Positions 40,053 to 48,606 of a DNA stretch of 64,000 nt are shown here, one piece after another; the stretch's first letter is position 1; each line of letters begins with the position of its first letter. The notes under the pieces were generated by a model. The model worked only from the letters and a program-made list of their open reading frames with translations. It did not search any database and was not told the origin of the DNA. Origin of the DNA: Aeoliella sp052161615 (GTDB taxonomy: Bacteria; Planctomycetota; Planctomycetia; Pirellulales; Lacipirellulaceae); assembly GCF_052161615.1 (NCBI RefSeq), contig NZ_CP197417.1, forward strand, positions 620,001 through 684,000. Direction: 5' to 3'. Both the position numbers and the translations under genes were made by a program.

Positions 40053-41375
40053 ATGATCCAGCCCCGTACGCTTAAAGGTTTTCGCGACTACTTGCCGCAG
40101 GCGATGCTGGCGCGGGAGAGGCTGATTGAGACGGCTCGCGACGTGTATCGCTCGTATGGCTTCGCGCCGATTGATACGCCGGCGCTGGAGTACTTGGAGA
40201 TCCTCTCGGGCAAGGGCTCCGACGAGACCGACAAGCAGCTCTACAAGTTCACCGACGCCGGTGGGCGTGAGGTTGGCATGCGTTTCGACCTGACGGTGCC
40301 CCTCGCGCGGTTTGCCGCGCAGTACGCCCAGGAGCTCGGCCTGCCTTTCAAGCGGTACCACATCGCCACGGTGTGGCGGGGCGAGAACACGCAGCGAGGC
40401 CGCTATCGTGAGTTCATGCAGTGCGACTTCGACACCATCGGTACCGAGAGCGCAGCAAGCGACATCGAGACGGCCCTGGTGATTCACGATCTGCTGACGA
40501 AGATCGGCTTCGCGGGCACCTTCACTATTCAAGTTAATCACCGTGGCGTGCTGAATGGGCTTTTGGAATCGCTCGGGCTCCAAGAGCAATCGACGCACGT
40601 CCTGCGGGCGATCGACAAGCTGGCGAAGATCGGTGCCGAGAAAGTCTCCGCCGAGATGCAGGCGACCGCCGGTGCGACGGAGGCGCAAGCCGCCAGGGTG
40701 CTGGAGTTCGCGGCGCTCGAAGGCACCAACGCACAGGTGCTCGACAAACTCAAGCCGATGGTCGCCGGCAGCGAAGTGGGCGAAGCGGGACTCGCACGGC
40801 TGGGCGAAGTGCTGGGCGGAATCCAAGCGGCCGGCGTCGCGACGGACCGTGTGAAGCTCGATGTCTCCATCGCGCGTGGCCTCGACTACTACACCGGCAT
40901 GATTTACGAGACGACGCTCACCGCGCTTCCCGAGATTGGCAGCGTCGCCAGTGGCGGGCGGTACGACAACCTCGCCCAGATGTTCACGAAGCAGCGTCTG
41001 CCCGGCATCGGGGCGTCGCTCGGCCTCGATCGCTTGCTGTCGGGCATGGAAGAGCTCGGTATGGTGCCCGAGGTCCGTACGCCCGCCGAAGTGTTCGTGC
41101 CGCTGTTTAGTGATGAACTGCTGGGGCCGCTGCTGAAGCTCTCGGCCGATCTGCGTGCCGCAGGCCTACGGGTCGAACTCTATAACGAAGCGAAGAAGCT
41201 CGGCAAGCAACTGCAGTACGCCGACAAACGGGGCCACCGCATCGCCGTGATCGCCGGCCCCGACGAACTCGCGGCGGGCGAGTGCCAAGTGAAGAACCTG
41301 GCGGATGGTTCGAGCGCGACGGTGAAAATCGCCGACGCACCGGCAGAGATCGCGAAGCTGCTCGGCGCGGTGTGA
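40053..41375 (+). CDS. hisS: Histidyl-tRNA synthetase
   Basis: This 440-aa class II synthetase attaches His to tRNAHis. The catalytic domain shows GMRFDLTVPLARFAAQY, motif 2 HIATVWRGENTQRGRYREF, the HisRS-specific RGLDYYTGMIYE and SGGRYDNLAQMF, and motif 3 PGIGASLGLDRLL. The anticodon-binding domain follows from about residue 350. ATG 40053 (MIQPRTLKGFRDYLP) is the normal start; a TTG 12 nt upstream is less likely. It is monocistronic between repeats. Confidence 0.96.
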   Translation: MIQPRTLKGFRDYLPQAMLARERLIETARDVYRSYGFAPIDTPALEYLEILSGKGSDETDKQLYKFTDAGGREVGMRFDLTVPLARFAAQYAQELGLPFKRYHIATVWRGENTQRGRYREFMQCDFDTIGTESAASDIETALVIHDLLTKIGFAGTFTIQVNHRGVLNGLLESLGLQEQSTHVLRAIDKLAKIGAEKVSAEMQATAGATEAQAARVLEFAALEGTNAQVLDKLKPMVAGSEVGEAGLARLGEVLGGIQAAGVATDRVKLDVSIARGLDYYTGMIYETTLTALPEIGSVASGGRYDNLAQMFTKQRLPGIGASLGLDRLLSGMEELGMVPEVRTPAEVFVPLFSDELLGPLLKLSADLRAAGLRVELYNEAKKLGKQLQYADKRGHRIAVIAGPDELAAGECQVKNLADGSSATVKIADAPAEIAKLLGAV

Positions 41376-41399
41376 TTGGTGAACACATTCAAGCAATCA

Positions 41400-41504
41400 T
41401 GTCATTCTGAGGGGAGGTGCACGACCCGAAGAATCTCGCCTTTGAACACGCCGAGAGAATGGCGAAGGAGATCCTTCGGTCGCTTAGGCTCCCTCAGGAT
41501 GACA
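41400..41504. repeat. B-type element after hisS
   Basis: Full-length B element with ends TGTCATTCTGAGGGGAG and CCCTCAGGATGACA, located between the convergent hisS and monooxygenase genes. Confidence 0.85.
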
Positions 41505-41553
41505 CAGGGGCTTGGGCTCTCAAGGGCCCGGGGCGAACACCACGCTCCGGCAC

Positions 41554-42843
41554 CTACCCCCGTAGCTTCCTCACCAACCGCTCCAGCTCTTTCCGGTAGC
41601 TGAAGTGCTCGACTTCTAGCAGATGCCGGGGTGACTTCACGTAGTCGATGCCGCGGTTGAGTTTGGCTTGATGCGTCTGCTTCCGCTGCTGGAACCACTT
41701 GGCACTTGGCTTATTGGCTTCGAGTCCCTTCAGGTACGCCGCGATCAATTGGGCCTGGCAGTCGACGAGGCCCCACTGACCGCTATCGGGTTGAATGAGG
41801 CCCGCGATGAACAAGTCGTCGCTCGTGGGGTGGAACACGTTAAGGTAGAGCTCGGGCTTGTCGTTCTGCCAATTGAGTTCCGCGGGGTCGATGAACGGGA
41901 TGGTGATCTTGAAGCCCGTTGCGTAGATGATCATGTCGATCGTCTCGCTCGAACCATCGACGAACTCGACGCGGTTGCCATCGAAGCGTTTGACGTTCGG
42001 CCGGATCGCAATATCACCATGCCCCACGTGGTAGGCGAGTTGCGAGTTGATGATTGGATGGGACTCGAATAGCCGGTGGTCGGGCTTGGGGAGTCCGATC
42101 TGTTCGGGCGAGCCGAGCACGATATTGATCATCCGCCGCGCCAGGATTCGCCGGAGCGCGAGTGGCAGTCGCAGCTTCAAAACAAACTCTCCCACCGCGT
42201 CGGTGGGGAAGCCGCGGTAGAACTTCGGCAGATAATGATACCCGCGCCGCATGCTGTGACAGGTCTTCGCCGCGTGGGCGGCGGACTCGACGGCGATGTC
42301 GCAGCCCGAATTCCCCGCACCGATCACTAAGACCCGTTTGCCTGCGAGCACGTCGGGCGTTTTGTACTCCGACGAATGCAGCACCTCGCCGGTGAACTCG
42401 CCAGGGAACTCGGGGTAACGTGGATCCCAGTTGTGGCCGTTGGCAATCACGACACCGCGGTACTCACGCTGCTCGCCACTCTCCAGTTCCACGAGCCAGT
42501 CGTTGTCGCCGCGGCGTGTGATCGTGCGGACGGCGGTGTTGTACTGGATGTGGTCGTTTAAGTTGTATCGCTCGGCATAGCTCTTCAAGTACTCGAGCAC
42601 CAGCCTCTGCGAGGGATACTCGGGGTACTCTTCGGGCATCGGGAAATCGGTGTACTCGGTCAGGCGTTTGCTGCTGATGAGGTGCGTCGAGCGATAGACG
42701 CTGCTCGCCGGTTTGCCATAGCACCAGTTACCGCCGAGCGTGTCCTCACGTTCTAGGCAGTCGAATGGGATGCCGGCGTCGAGAAAATTCTTGGCGGTCG
42801 TCAGGCCCGACGTGCCGGCACCGACAATGACAAAGCGTTTCAT
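41554..42843 (-). CDS. Flavin-containing monooxygenase
   Basis: This 429-aa enzyme resembles FMO/Baeyer-Villiger-type monooxygenases. The FAD Rossmann motif VGAGTSGL lies at residues about 5-13. The family fingerprint FTGEVLHSSEYKTPD is near 150. The NADPH site VLVIGAGNSGCDIA is at about 171-184, and an ATGFK segment lies near 317. It would oxygenate N, S or carbonyl groups of small molecules using NADPH and O2. The physiological substrate cannot be inferred. The ATG at 42843 begins MKRFVIVGAG, the usual start. Confidence 0.92.
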   Translation of the reverse strand: MKRFVIVGAGTSGLTTAKNFLDAGIPFDCLEREDTLGGNWCYGKPASSVYRSTHLISSKRLTEYTDFPMPEEYPEYPSQRLVLEYLKSYAERYNLNDHIQYNTAVRTITRRGDNDWLVELESGEQREYRGVVIANGHNWDPRYPEFPGEFTGEVLHSSEYKTPDVLAGKRVLVIGAGNSGCDIAVESAAHAAKTCHSMRRGYHYLPKFYRGFPTDAVGEFVLKLRLPLALRRILARRMINIVLGSPEQIGLPKPDHRLFESHPIINSQLAYHVGHGDIAIRPNVKRFDGNRVEFVDGSSETIDMIIYATGFKITIPFIDPAELNWQNDKPELYLNVFHPTSDDLFIAGLIQPDSGQWGLVDCQAQLIAAYLKGLEANKPSAKWFQQRKQTHQAKLNRGIDYVKSPRHLLEVEHFSYRKELERLVRKLRG

Positions 42844-42963
42844 GGCGGAGGGGAGGGCGGGGTACGGAATCTTCGAAGCAGTAGGGTTCTTGAGCGGGTT
42901 CTACTAGCTTAGTTCGAGCGGCCCGAGGTTGCTAACCCGCGCCGTGTGGCGAGATTTAGCAAA

Positions 42964-42992
42964 TTGCACCTTGAGGATACCCGCATTACAAT
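42964..42992 (+). promoter_or_regulatory. Candidate promoter of the PEP-CTERM gene
   Basis: TACAAT (42987-42992) is a good -10; TTGCAC (42964-42969) 17 nt upstream is a weak -35. The start would leave a leader of about 60 nt. Confidence 0.4.
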
Positions 42993-43059
42993 CGTCCGGC
43001 ATCGACCCCGTGGTGCGCGGGGCGACCTTTTCACCACCTCTTGTTTGAGGAGCCCGCTA

Positions 43060-43878
43060 ATGTTGCAACGACTACGTGTGGTGCTGCTGTGTGCTGTCGG
43101 GTGCGGCGTCACTCTCTCGTCCCCCGCGATGGCTCAAGACCTCTTCTTCAACACCGAGATCGTTTCTATCGATCTGACCGGTTCCGCGATGCTTCCTTTA
43201 GGCCCAGCCGGGGAGTCGTTGGATACCACGATCCACATGACGAAGGTGCAGGATCACAACTCCTCACGCTCCAACAAAAGCTCGTCCATCATCGCGCCTC
43301 CGGACCCGGACGATGTGAATCCGAACGATCTCGATGGCAAGGTGTTCCCGCTTTACAGCACCATCGATACGAAGTTCGCTATGGACATCTCCGCGGTGGG
43401 TATCGATCCTCCGCTCGTGGCGACGCTCGAAGGCGACGGCGTAGGGGATTCGGTGGTGATGGATCTCGACGGGCAGCCATCGAGCTTCGAGTTCGCCGCG
43501 CTGGAACCCGACTTCAGTATGTTGTTCGGGGGCGGCTCGCGGTCGTTCACCTATCGCGGGCACGTGACCGTGCTGAAAGTCGCGGCCGGCGGTGGTGGGG
43601 GCGATGTCGAGATCCCGCTTAGCATTCTGGAACTCGTTGTAAATCCGATTCTCGATAGCCCCAAGCTCCTGCCCGACGGGCGTCATCAATACACCTCGGA
43701 AGTGACGCTTAGCATGACCGGCAACTACCTCGGGCAGGACATCGTGATCGAGGGACTCACCGGCTTGATGGTCGAACGGGGGGCACTGCTCAACAACGTA
43801 GTTCCCGAGCCGTCGACCTTTTTGCTGGCACTAGGTGGGGTCGCCTTGTTGGCCGCCGGCCGTCATCGCCGGGTGTAA
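43060..43878 (+). CDS. PEP-CTERM sorting-domain protein
   Basis: This 272-aa exported protein has a signal peptide (residues 1-25, ending SPAMAQ), a beta-rich body with no recognised domain and a C-terminal sorting signal: VPEPSTFLLALGGVALLAAG followed by RHRR. This motif directs processing by an exosortase at the membrane. A GAGGAG site lies 8 nt before the ATG at 43060, which fixes the start. The protein is likely part of the cell surface or matrix. Confidence 0.9.
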   Translation: MLQRLRVVLLCAVGCGVTLSSPAMAQDLFFNTEIVSIDLTGSAMLPLGPAGESLDTTIHMTKVQDHNSSRSNKSSSIIAPPDPDDVNPNDLDGKVFPLYSTIDTKFAMDISAVGIDPPLVATLEGDGVGDSVVMDLDGQPSSFEFAALEPDFSMLFGGGSRSFTYRGHVTVLKVAAGGGGGDVEIPLSILELVVNPILDSPKLLPDGRHQYTSEVTLSMTGNYLGQDIVIEGLTGLMVERGALLNNVVPEPSTFLLALGGVALLAAGRHRRV

Positions 43879-43933
43879 TTCTTGAGAAAGATGGGTGGTA
43901 GGGTTGACTCGGGTGGCGTTGCAGTGTATTGGT

Positions 43934-43958
43934 GGATACTAAGTGTTATAAAGTATCC
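43934..43958. promoter_or_regulatory. Operator-like palindrome upstream of the XRE gene
   Basis: GGATACT-N11-AGTATCC is a perfect inverted repeat with TATAAA in its centre (43947-43952), 19 nt before the start codon. A -10 inside a dyad next to an HTH gene suggests autorepression. Confidence 0.45.
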
Positions 43959-43976
43959 CTTTGTTGCTTGCCCGCC

Positions 43977-44501
43977 ATGATCGCCATTGCCCCCGGTCCG
44001 ACGGTCCCCGCGCGAGTGGTGGCCCACAACGTCCGCCGATTGATGGCGAGTTTCGACATGACCTACGACCAAGTGGTTGAGGCGTCGGGACTCGACCAGC
44101 GGACAGTCCGCGCCATCGCTCGAGCCGAGAAGAACACGCACGCCCGGACGCTCCATCGGTTGGCCGAGGGGTTTGGCGTGGCGGTCGAGGAGTTGTTCGT
44201 CGACGCCGGGTCGATCGCGGCGGCCGGCTTCGACGAAGCGACTAACCCCGTGGTCAGTCATGTGATCGAGAGCCACGCATCGGTGTTCGAAGGCTGGTCG
44301 GCCGGCGACTTCGCCGAACTCCACAGCCGCTTCGGACACGGTGGCGAGCTGAACGAACGAGGCACCCTCGAAGCGGCCGAGCAGATGAACCGCAAACGCG
44401 AGGTCATCGCCCAGGCCCGCGTGGTGCTTGAAACGAGTGACGGAAAGTTGCTCGAAGAGTTCGTGAAGATGCTGTACGACCGCGTGCAGGTGAAGAGCTG
44501 A
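43977..44501 (+). CDS. XRE-family HTH regulator
   Basis: This 174-aa protein has an N-terminal XRE-type helix-turn-helix (residues about 14-75: VRRLMASFDMTYDQVVEASG, LDQRTVRAIARAEKNTHART, LHRLAEGFGVAVEELF). A C-terminal helical region of about 90 residues has no recognised domain and may serve dimerisation or ligand binding. The ATG at 43977 follows an operator-like dyad. The upstream AT-rich segment contrasts with the neighbouring DNA. Confidence 0.85.
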   Translation: MIAIAPGPTVPARVVAHNVRRLMASFDMTYDQVVEASGLDQRTVRAIARAEKNTHARTLHRLAEGFGVAVEELFVDAGSIAAAGFDEATNPVVSHVIESHASVFEGWSAGDFAELHSRFGHGGELNERGTLEAAEQMNRKREVIAQARVVLETSDGKLLEEFVKMLYDRVQVKS

Positions 44502-44541
44502 AGTCGAATCGAAATTGAGTAGACCCCAAGTCTTGAACAAC

Positions 44542-44886
44542 TCAAGCCTTGGCCGCCTCGCGGTACTGGCTCATGTCGATCACCCGTTCGTAGCTTTGGG
44601 CGGGGAGCACGAAAATCTTGCCGTCGCCCATTCTGCCGGTGCGGGCGACTTCGACCACTTTGCGGATTACTTCCTCAGCCCGCGCGTCGTCGACCCACAG
44701 GATGATTTCGACCTTTGGCAGGAACGCCTGGCTGTACTCGCTATCGGTATACTGGTCGAGGTAGCTCTTCTGTTTACCGAAACCCTTCACCTCGCGCACC
44801 TCGACCGCTTCGAGCGGTGCCCGGCGGAGGTTGTCGAGGATCTGCTCGACGAGAAACGGTTTGACGATGGCGATGACTTGTTTCAA
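44542..44886 (-). CDS. PII nitrogen-regulatory protein (second copy)
   Basis: This 114-aa PII-family protein begins MKQVIAIVKPF and keeps the T-loop with Tyr51 (DSEYSQAFLPK), the site uridylylated by GlnD, and the B-loop TGRMGDGKIFVLP. It is less typical than the amt-linked copy: the T-loop has extra polar residues and there is no adjacent amt gene. Initiation is at TTG 44886. It could signal to GlnE or to another nitrogen-related target. Confidence 0.9.
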   Translation of the reverse strand: MKQVIAIVKPFLVEQILDNLRRAPLEAVEVREVKGFGKQKSYLDQYTDSEYSQAFLPKVEIILWVDDARAEEVIRKVVEVARTGRMGDGKIFVLPAQSYERVIDMSQYREAAKA

Positions 44887-45113
44887 CGAAGTAGCCGGGG
44901 GTCAGGTGTCGGGATGCGCAAGGTGCCTGCGGTCCGCCAGCCTCGATTGTACTAACCCCGCAGGGTGGTTGGCAAATGTTGTGTTGCTGGCAAGGAACAC
45001 GCAAGCATTGCCGGTTAGCCCGGGAATTCACCGTCTGGGCTTCGAATGGCCAGGACGGTAGAATCGCACGTCCACTTTGCACCTCCTGACCCCTAGCTAT
45101 TCGCCCCTACGAT

Positions 45114-45377
45114 ATGGCCAAAGATCTCTCCAAATACCAACAGAACATCATCAAGCGGTACTACGACAACCGCGATACCGTCGCATTGCAACGGCTCAGC
45201 GAGCTAGTCACCGAGTTGTACCTGGCCGAAGGCAAGTCGCGCGAAAAGCAGTGGAAGTACATCCTGGCGGCGCTGGAGAAACTGGAGATTCCTCAGACCC
45301 GCATCGACCACCTTCGCAAAGCCGACGATCCGAAGCTGCTGGCGCAGTTGGTGGAAGAGCTGATGGCGAAAGAATAA
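45114..45377 (+). CDS. Small conserved-looking hypothetical protein, 87 aa
   Basis: The protein begins MAKDLSKYQQNIIKRYYDNR and is wholly helical and highly charged, with repeated Leu/Ala-Glu/Lys pairs (LSELVTELYLAEGKSREKQW, LRKADDPKLLAQLVEELMAK). It has no membrane segment or known domain. A TAGAAT -10-like hexamer lies about 50 nt upstream (45059-45064). I believe similar proteins occur in other planctomycetes, but this is from memory. It may be a small nucleic-acid or protein-binding helper. Confidence 0.7.
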   Translation: MAKDLSKYQQNIIKRYYDNRDTVALQRLSELVTELYLAEGKSREKQWKYILAALEKLEIPQTRIDHLRKADDPKLLAQLVEELMAKE

Positions 45378-45401
45378 GCGAAGCGAGAAAAGTCGCACTC
45401 C

Positions 45402-45530
45402 CATTCTGAGGGAGCCTCACGGACCGAAGAATCTCAAGTACAAAATACCTCTCCATTGCCAAGGGAACCGAAACGTAGAGCGTGTCCCGCCGCGAGATTC
45501 TTCAGTCGCCGGGGCTCCCTCAGAATGACA
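45402..45530. repeat. B-type element between the 87-aa gene and thyA
   Basis: A 129-bp B element with ends CATTCTGAGGGAGCC and CTCCCTCAGAATGACA; a fragment CTTCAGGATGACAT follows at about 45,545-45,560. Confidence 0.8.
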
Positions 45531-45607
45531 CGAGATCGCCGTTCCTTCAGGATGACATGTGTTCGGCCGCTACTTGAGGATGACGTGGCCGAGAAGTAAT
45601 TGACTCA

Positions 45608-46402
45608 ATGAAACAATACCTTCAACTCCTGAACCGCGTCCTCACCGACGGAACTCCTAAGTCCGATCGCACCGGTACCGGTACGCGGAGTGTGTTTGGG
45701 CATCAGATGCGGTTCGATCTGGCGGACGGCTTTCCGCTGATCACCACGAAGAAGCTCCACACGCGTTCGATCCTGCACGAGCTCTTGTGGTTCATCGCTG
45801 GCGACACCAACACCAAGTACCTGACCGACAACGGCGTGTCGATCTGGAACGAGTGGGCGGATGAAGATGGCGAGCTCGGGCCCGTCTACGGCAAGCAGTG
45901 GCGAAGCTGGGCTTGCCCCGATGGCCGAGTGATTGACCAACTGGCGGAAGTGGTCGAGCAGATCAAAACGAATCCCGACTCTCGGCGGCTTATAGTCACC
46001 GCTTGGAACCCCGCCGACATCGGCCAGATGGCGCTCCCGCCCTGCCACTTGCTGTTCCAGTTCTACGTGGCCGATGGCCGGCTTTCGTGCCAGTTGTATC
46101 AGCGGAGCGCCGATGTGTTTCTGGGCGTGCCCTTCAACATCGCGTCGTACGCGCTGCTGCTGTTGATGGTCGCTCAGGTTACCGATCTCGCACCAGGCGA
46201 GTTCGTTCACACGCTCGGCGACGCGCATTTGTACGACAATCACCTGGAGCAAGCCCGTACGCAGCTTGCCCGCGAGCCAAGGCCGCTTCCGACGATGACG
46301 CTCGATCCGTCGGTGAAGTCGCTGTTCGATTTCAAATTCGAGCACTTCGCGTTAGGCAACTACGATCCTCATCCCCACATCTCAGCACCCGTGGCGGTGT
46401 GA
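45608..46402 (+). CDS. thyA: Thymidylate synthase
   Basis: This 264-aa enzyme makes dTMP from dUMP and 5,10-methylene-THF. The length equals that of E. coli ThyA. The catalytic Cys lies in ALPPCHLLFQFYV (residue about 146), preceded by the phosphate-binding Arg in SRRLIVTAWNPADIG, and the folate/dUMP motif SADVFLGVPFNIASYALLL follows. folA lies 27 bp downstream and recycles the dihydrofolate made here. Confidence 0.97.
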   Translation: MKQYLQLLNRVLTDGTPKSDRTGTGTRSVFGHQMRFDLADGFPLITTKKLHTRSILHELLWFIAGDTNTKYLTDNGVSIWNEWADEDGELGPVYGKQWRSWACPDGRVIDQLAEVVEQIKTNPDSRRLIVTAWNPADIGQMALPPCHLLFQFYVADGRLSCQLYQRSADVFLGVPFNIASYALLLLMVAQVTDLAPGEFVHTLGDAHLYDNHLEQARTQLAREPRPLPTMTLDPSVKSLFDFKFEHFALGNYDPHPHISAPVAV

Positions 46403-46429
46403 GTTCCCGTCCAGCGAGCGTTCGTTGCC

Positions 46430-46954
46430 ATGCCCAAAGAGTCACTCCCTCGAATCTCGCTGGTCGTCGCTGTCGCCGACAATGGCGTGATTGGCAATGC
46501 GGGTGACCTGCCGTGGCGAATGTCGGGCGATTTGCAGCGGTTCAAGCAGCTTACGATGGGCCACGTCCTGGTGATGGGGCGGAAGACCTACGAGTCGATC
46601 GGCCGCCCACTTCCGGGCCGCGTGACGGTCGTGCTCACCACGAATCGTGATTACGCCCCCGGGCACACCGAGGTCCGCGTCGCCCATTCGCTCGAGGATG
46701 CCACCGCGCAGGCGCTGAAGTCGGGCATGAACAACGACGAACTGTTCGTCGTCGGCGGGGCGGAAATCTATCGCCTCGCACTCTCCGCTGCGTCACGCAT
46801 CTATCGCACGCGAGTGCACGCTTCGCCTGGTGGCGATGCTCACTTCCCGGAGCTCCCGAGCGCCGACTGGCAAGTTATCGAATCGCACGACTACCCAGCC
46901 GATGCGAAGAGCGAATTTGCATGCACTTGGGAAGTGCTGGAGCGGACGCCCTAG
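46430..46954 (+). CDS. folA: Dihydrofolate reductase
   Basis: This 174-aa enzyme reduces dihydrofolate with NADPH. Typical motifs are VVAVADNGVIGNAGDLPWRM (active-site loop), DLQRFKQLTMGHVLVMGRKTY and ELFVVGGAEIYRLAL. It forms a transcription unit with thyA, 27 bp upstream. The ATG at 46430 lies without a strong ribosome-binding site but gives the proper N-terminus. Confidence 0.96.
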   Translation: MPKESLPRISLVVAVADNGVIGNAGDLPWRMSGDLQRFKQLTMGHVLVMGRKTYESIGRPLPGRVTVVLTTNRDYAPGHTEVRVAHSLEDATAQALKSGMNNDELFVVGGAEIYRLALSAASRIYRTRVHASPGGDAHFPELPSADWQVIESHDYPADAKSEFACTWEVLERTP

Positions 46955-47000
46955 CGTTGTCAAGGTTGATGGACTTCAACCGCCGGGATAAACTGGTGGT

Positions 47001-47591
47001 ATGAATGCCGTTTCCTCCACCAAGTTGATCTCCGTCGCCGACTATTTAGCTGGTGAGCGAGATTCCCAGGCACGGCATGAGTATCTGGGTGGCATTGTTT
47101 ACGCCATGGCGGGTGGGACCAATTTGCACAACTTGCTCGCCGGCAATCTATTCGCGGCCTTGCACAACGCACTTCGCGGCCAACCCTGCAAGCCCTACAA
47201 CTCCGAGACGAAGGTTCGCATTCAATCTTCGACGCAGGTACGCTTTTACTACCCCGACGCCATGGTGGTCTGTCAGAAGAATGCCCCCGACGAAGTCTTT
47301 CAAGACCAACCGGTGGTACTTGCCGAAGTCCTCTCGTCCTCGACGCGTCGCGTCGACGAAGGGGAAAAGAAGGACGCCTACCTGACCATCCCTTCGCTGT
47401 CGGTCTACCTGCTCGTCGAACAACAGGCCAAGGTCGTCACGGCCTTCCGCCGGACGGAGCAGGGCTTTGTTCGCGAAGTTTACGAAGGTCCCGACGCAAT
47501 CATTCCGCTTGATACGATTGGTTGTGGACTGGCGCTCGCCGATATCTACCTCGACGCAACGCTAGGGCCGGAGCCAGCGTTGGATTCGTAA
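47001..47591 (+). CDS. Uma2-family (DUF820) endonuclease-like protein
   Basis: This 196-aa protein has the Uma2 pattern: SVADYLAGERDSQARHEYLGG at the N-terminus, then YYPDAMVVCQ and VVLAEVLSSSTRR, which provide the PD...E core of a PD-(D/E)XK-like fold. Such genes are common and often numerous in planctomycetes and cyanobacteria. The role is unknown. It starts 46 bp after folA but may have its own promoter. Confidence 0.88.
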   Translation: MNAVSSTKLISVADYLAGERDSQARHEYLGGIVYAMAGGTNLHNLLAGNLFAALHNALRGQPCKPYNSETKVRIQSSTQVRFYYPDAMVVCQKNAPDEVFQDQPVVLAEVLSSSTRRVDEGEKKDAYLTIPSLSVYLLVEQQAKVVTAFRRTEQGFVREVYEGPDAIIPLDTIGCGLALADIYLDATLGPEPALDS

Positions 47592-47617
47592 AGGGATCCG
47601 ACTGAATCGACGGCGAG

Positions 47618-48316
47618 TTACTCGCCGTCCATACCCAGTCGCATCTTCAGTTCTTCGAACTGCTCGACGTACCGCTCGTTGCTCGAGTGGACGTGCTCGG
47701 CTTCGGTGATGAAACGCATGTCCTCGCGGCAGGGGAGGTCGCCATCGGCGAGGATCCGCTCGTACACCGCCAGGTCCGCGCCGTACGCGATCAGCAGCTT
47801 GTGTTCGTCGAGCTGAATCTCTTGTGGCAGCGACGGATTGAGCACCGCAATGCCTGTGCAGCCATCATTCACCAGCAGGTCTTCGTAGTCCCACAGAATG
47901 CTCTGCAGGATCGGCATGTCGATGTGTTCGCGGTACAGGTCGGTGTGGTGACCAGCGCGGTGACCATGGCTCGTTTCGAGCACCACGTCGACCGTCGGGC
48001 CGAGTTGCTCGATCAGCTCCATGAAGATGTCGAGCAGTCGCTCGCGCGACGCCGCGGCCATCAGCACGGGGACGTCCGAGCGATTCTCTTCGTCGCGGTA
48101 CACGTCGTGACGGTAGCCGGCCGAAGGGACCACTTCCAAGGTGTAGGAAGGGCGGACCGCGTCACTAAGCGTGAAGTCGCCGTACTTGGCCACCTTCAGG
48201 TGGGCTTCAAGCTGGACATCGCTCAGTTGCTCGAAGCTGCTAGCCGGAGGCGCGGTTGCCAAGGCCGGACGCTCGTCCGCAAACACGTCGTCGAAGAAGT
48301 TCTTCAAGAATCCCAT
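47618..48316 (-). CDS. Conserved-looking hypothetical protein, 232 aa
   Basis: I recognise no domain. The protein begins MGFLKNFFDDVFADERPALA and is acidic and soluble, with helical and beta segments. Notable residues are a His-rich stretch (ETSHGHRAGHHTDLYREHID) that could bind metal, and a Glu/Asp-rich C-terminus (HVHSSNERYVEQFEELKMRL). It is convergent with the Uma2 gene (26 bp) and stands alone. Good coding composition supports a real gene. Confidence 0.75.
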   Translation of the reverse strand: MGFLKNFFDDVFADERPALATAPPASSFEQLSDVQLEAHLKVAKYGDFTLSDAVRPSYTLEVVPSAGYRHDVYRDEENRSDVPVLMAAASRERLLDIFMELIEQLGPTVDVVLETSHGHRAGHHTDLYREHIDMPILQSILWDYEDLLVNDGCTGIAVLNPSLPQEIQLDEHKLLIAYGADLAVYERILADGDLPCREDMRFITEAEHVHSSNERYVEQFEELKMRLGMDGE

Positions 48317-48606
48317 CGCAGGTTACTCGCAAACAGTGGGTAGTTGTCTCATTCACCGCTCCATGTGAGCGGTTGTGGGGGGAGGGACGGGATGTTTGGT
48401 TTGTTCCTGGCCGACGCATGCACGCCACTCGGAGGGGGAAATCCCTCGGCCATCTCTGTCAGCCGCTCAAACTTAGGTCACCTCGTTTGCGCGCAAGTCG
48501 AAACCCACTCGCGAGGGCCAGAATTCACCCTAAGAAGTTGCCTGCATAATCGGAACGCTCCGCGCAGGCAGAACCGAGGATTTCGGAGATGAACCGAGGC
48601 GGAGGC

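Noticed and set aside
48317..48606. Small gene in the 290-bp gap between two leftward genes
   Set aside because: Only short frames without ribosome-binding sites are present; the gap probably holds the promoter of the 232-aa gene's neighbour and nothing else recognisable.
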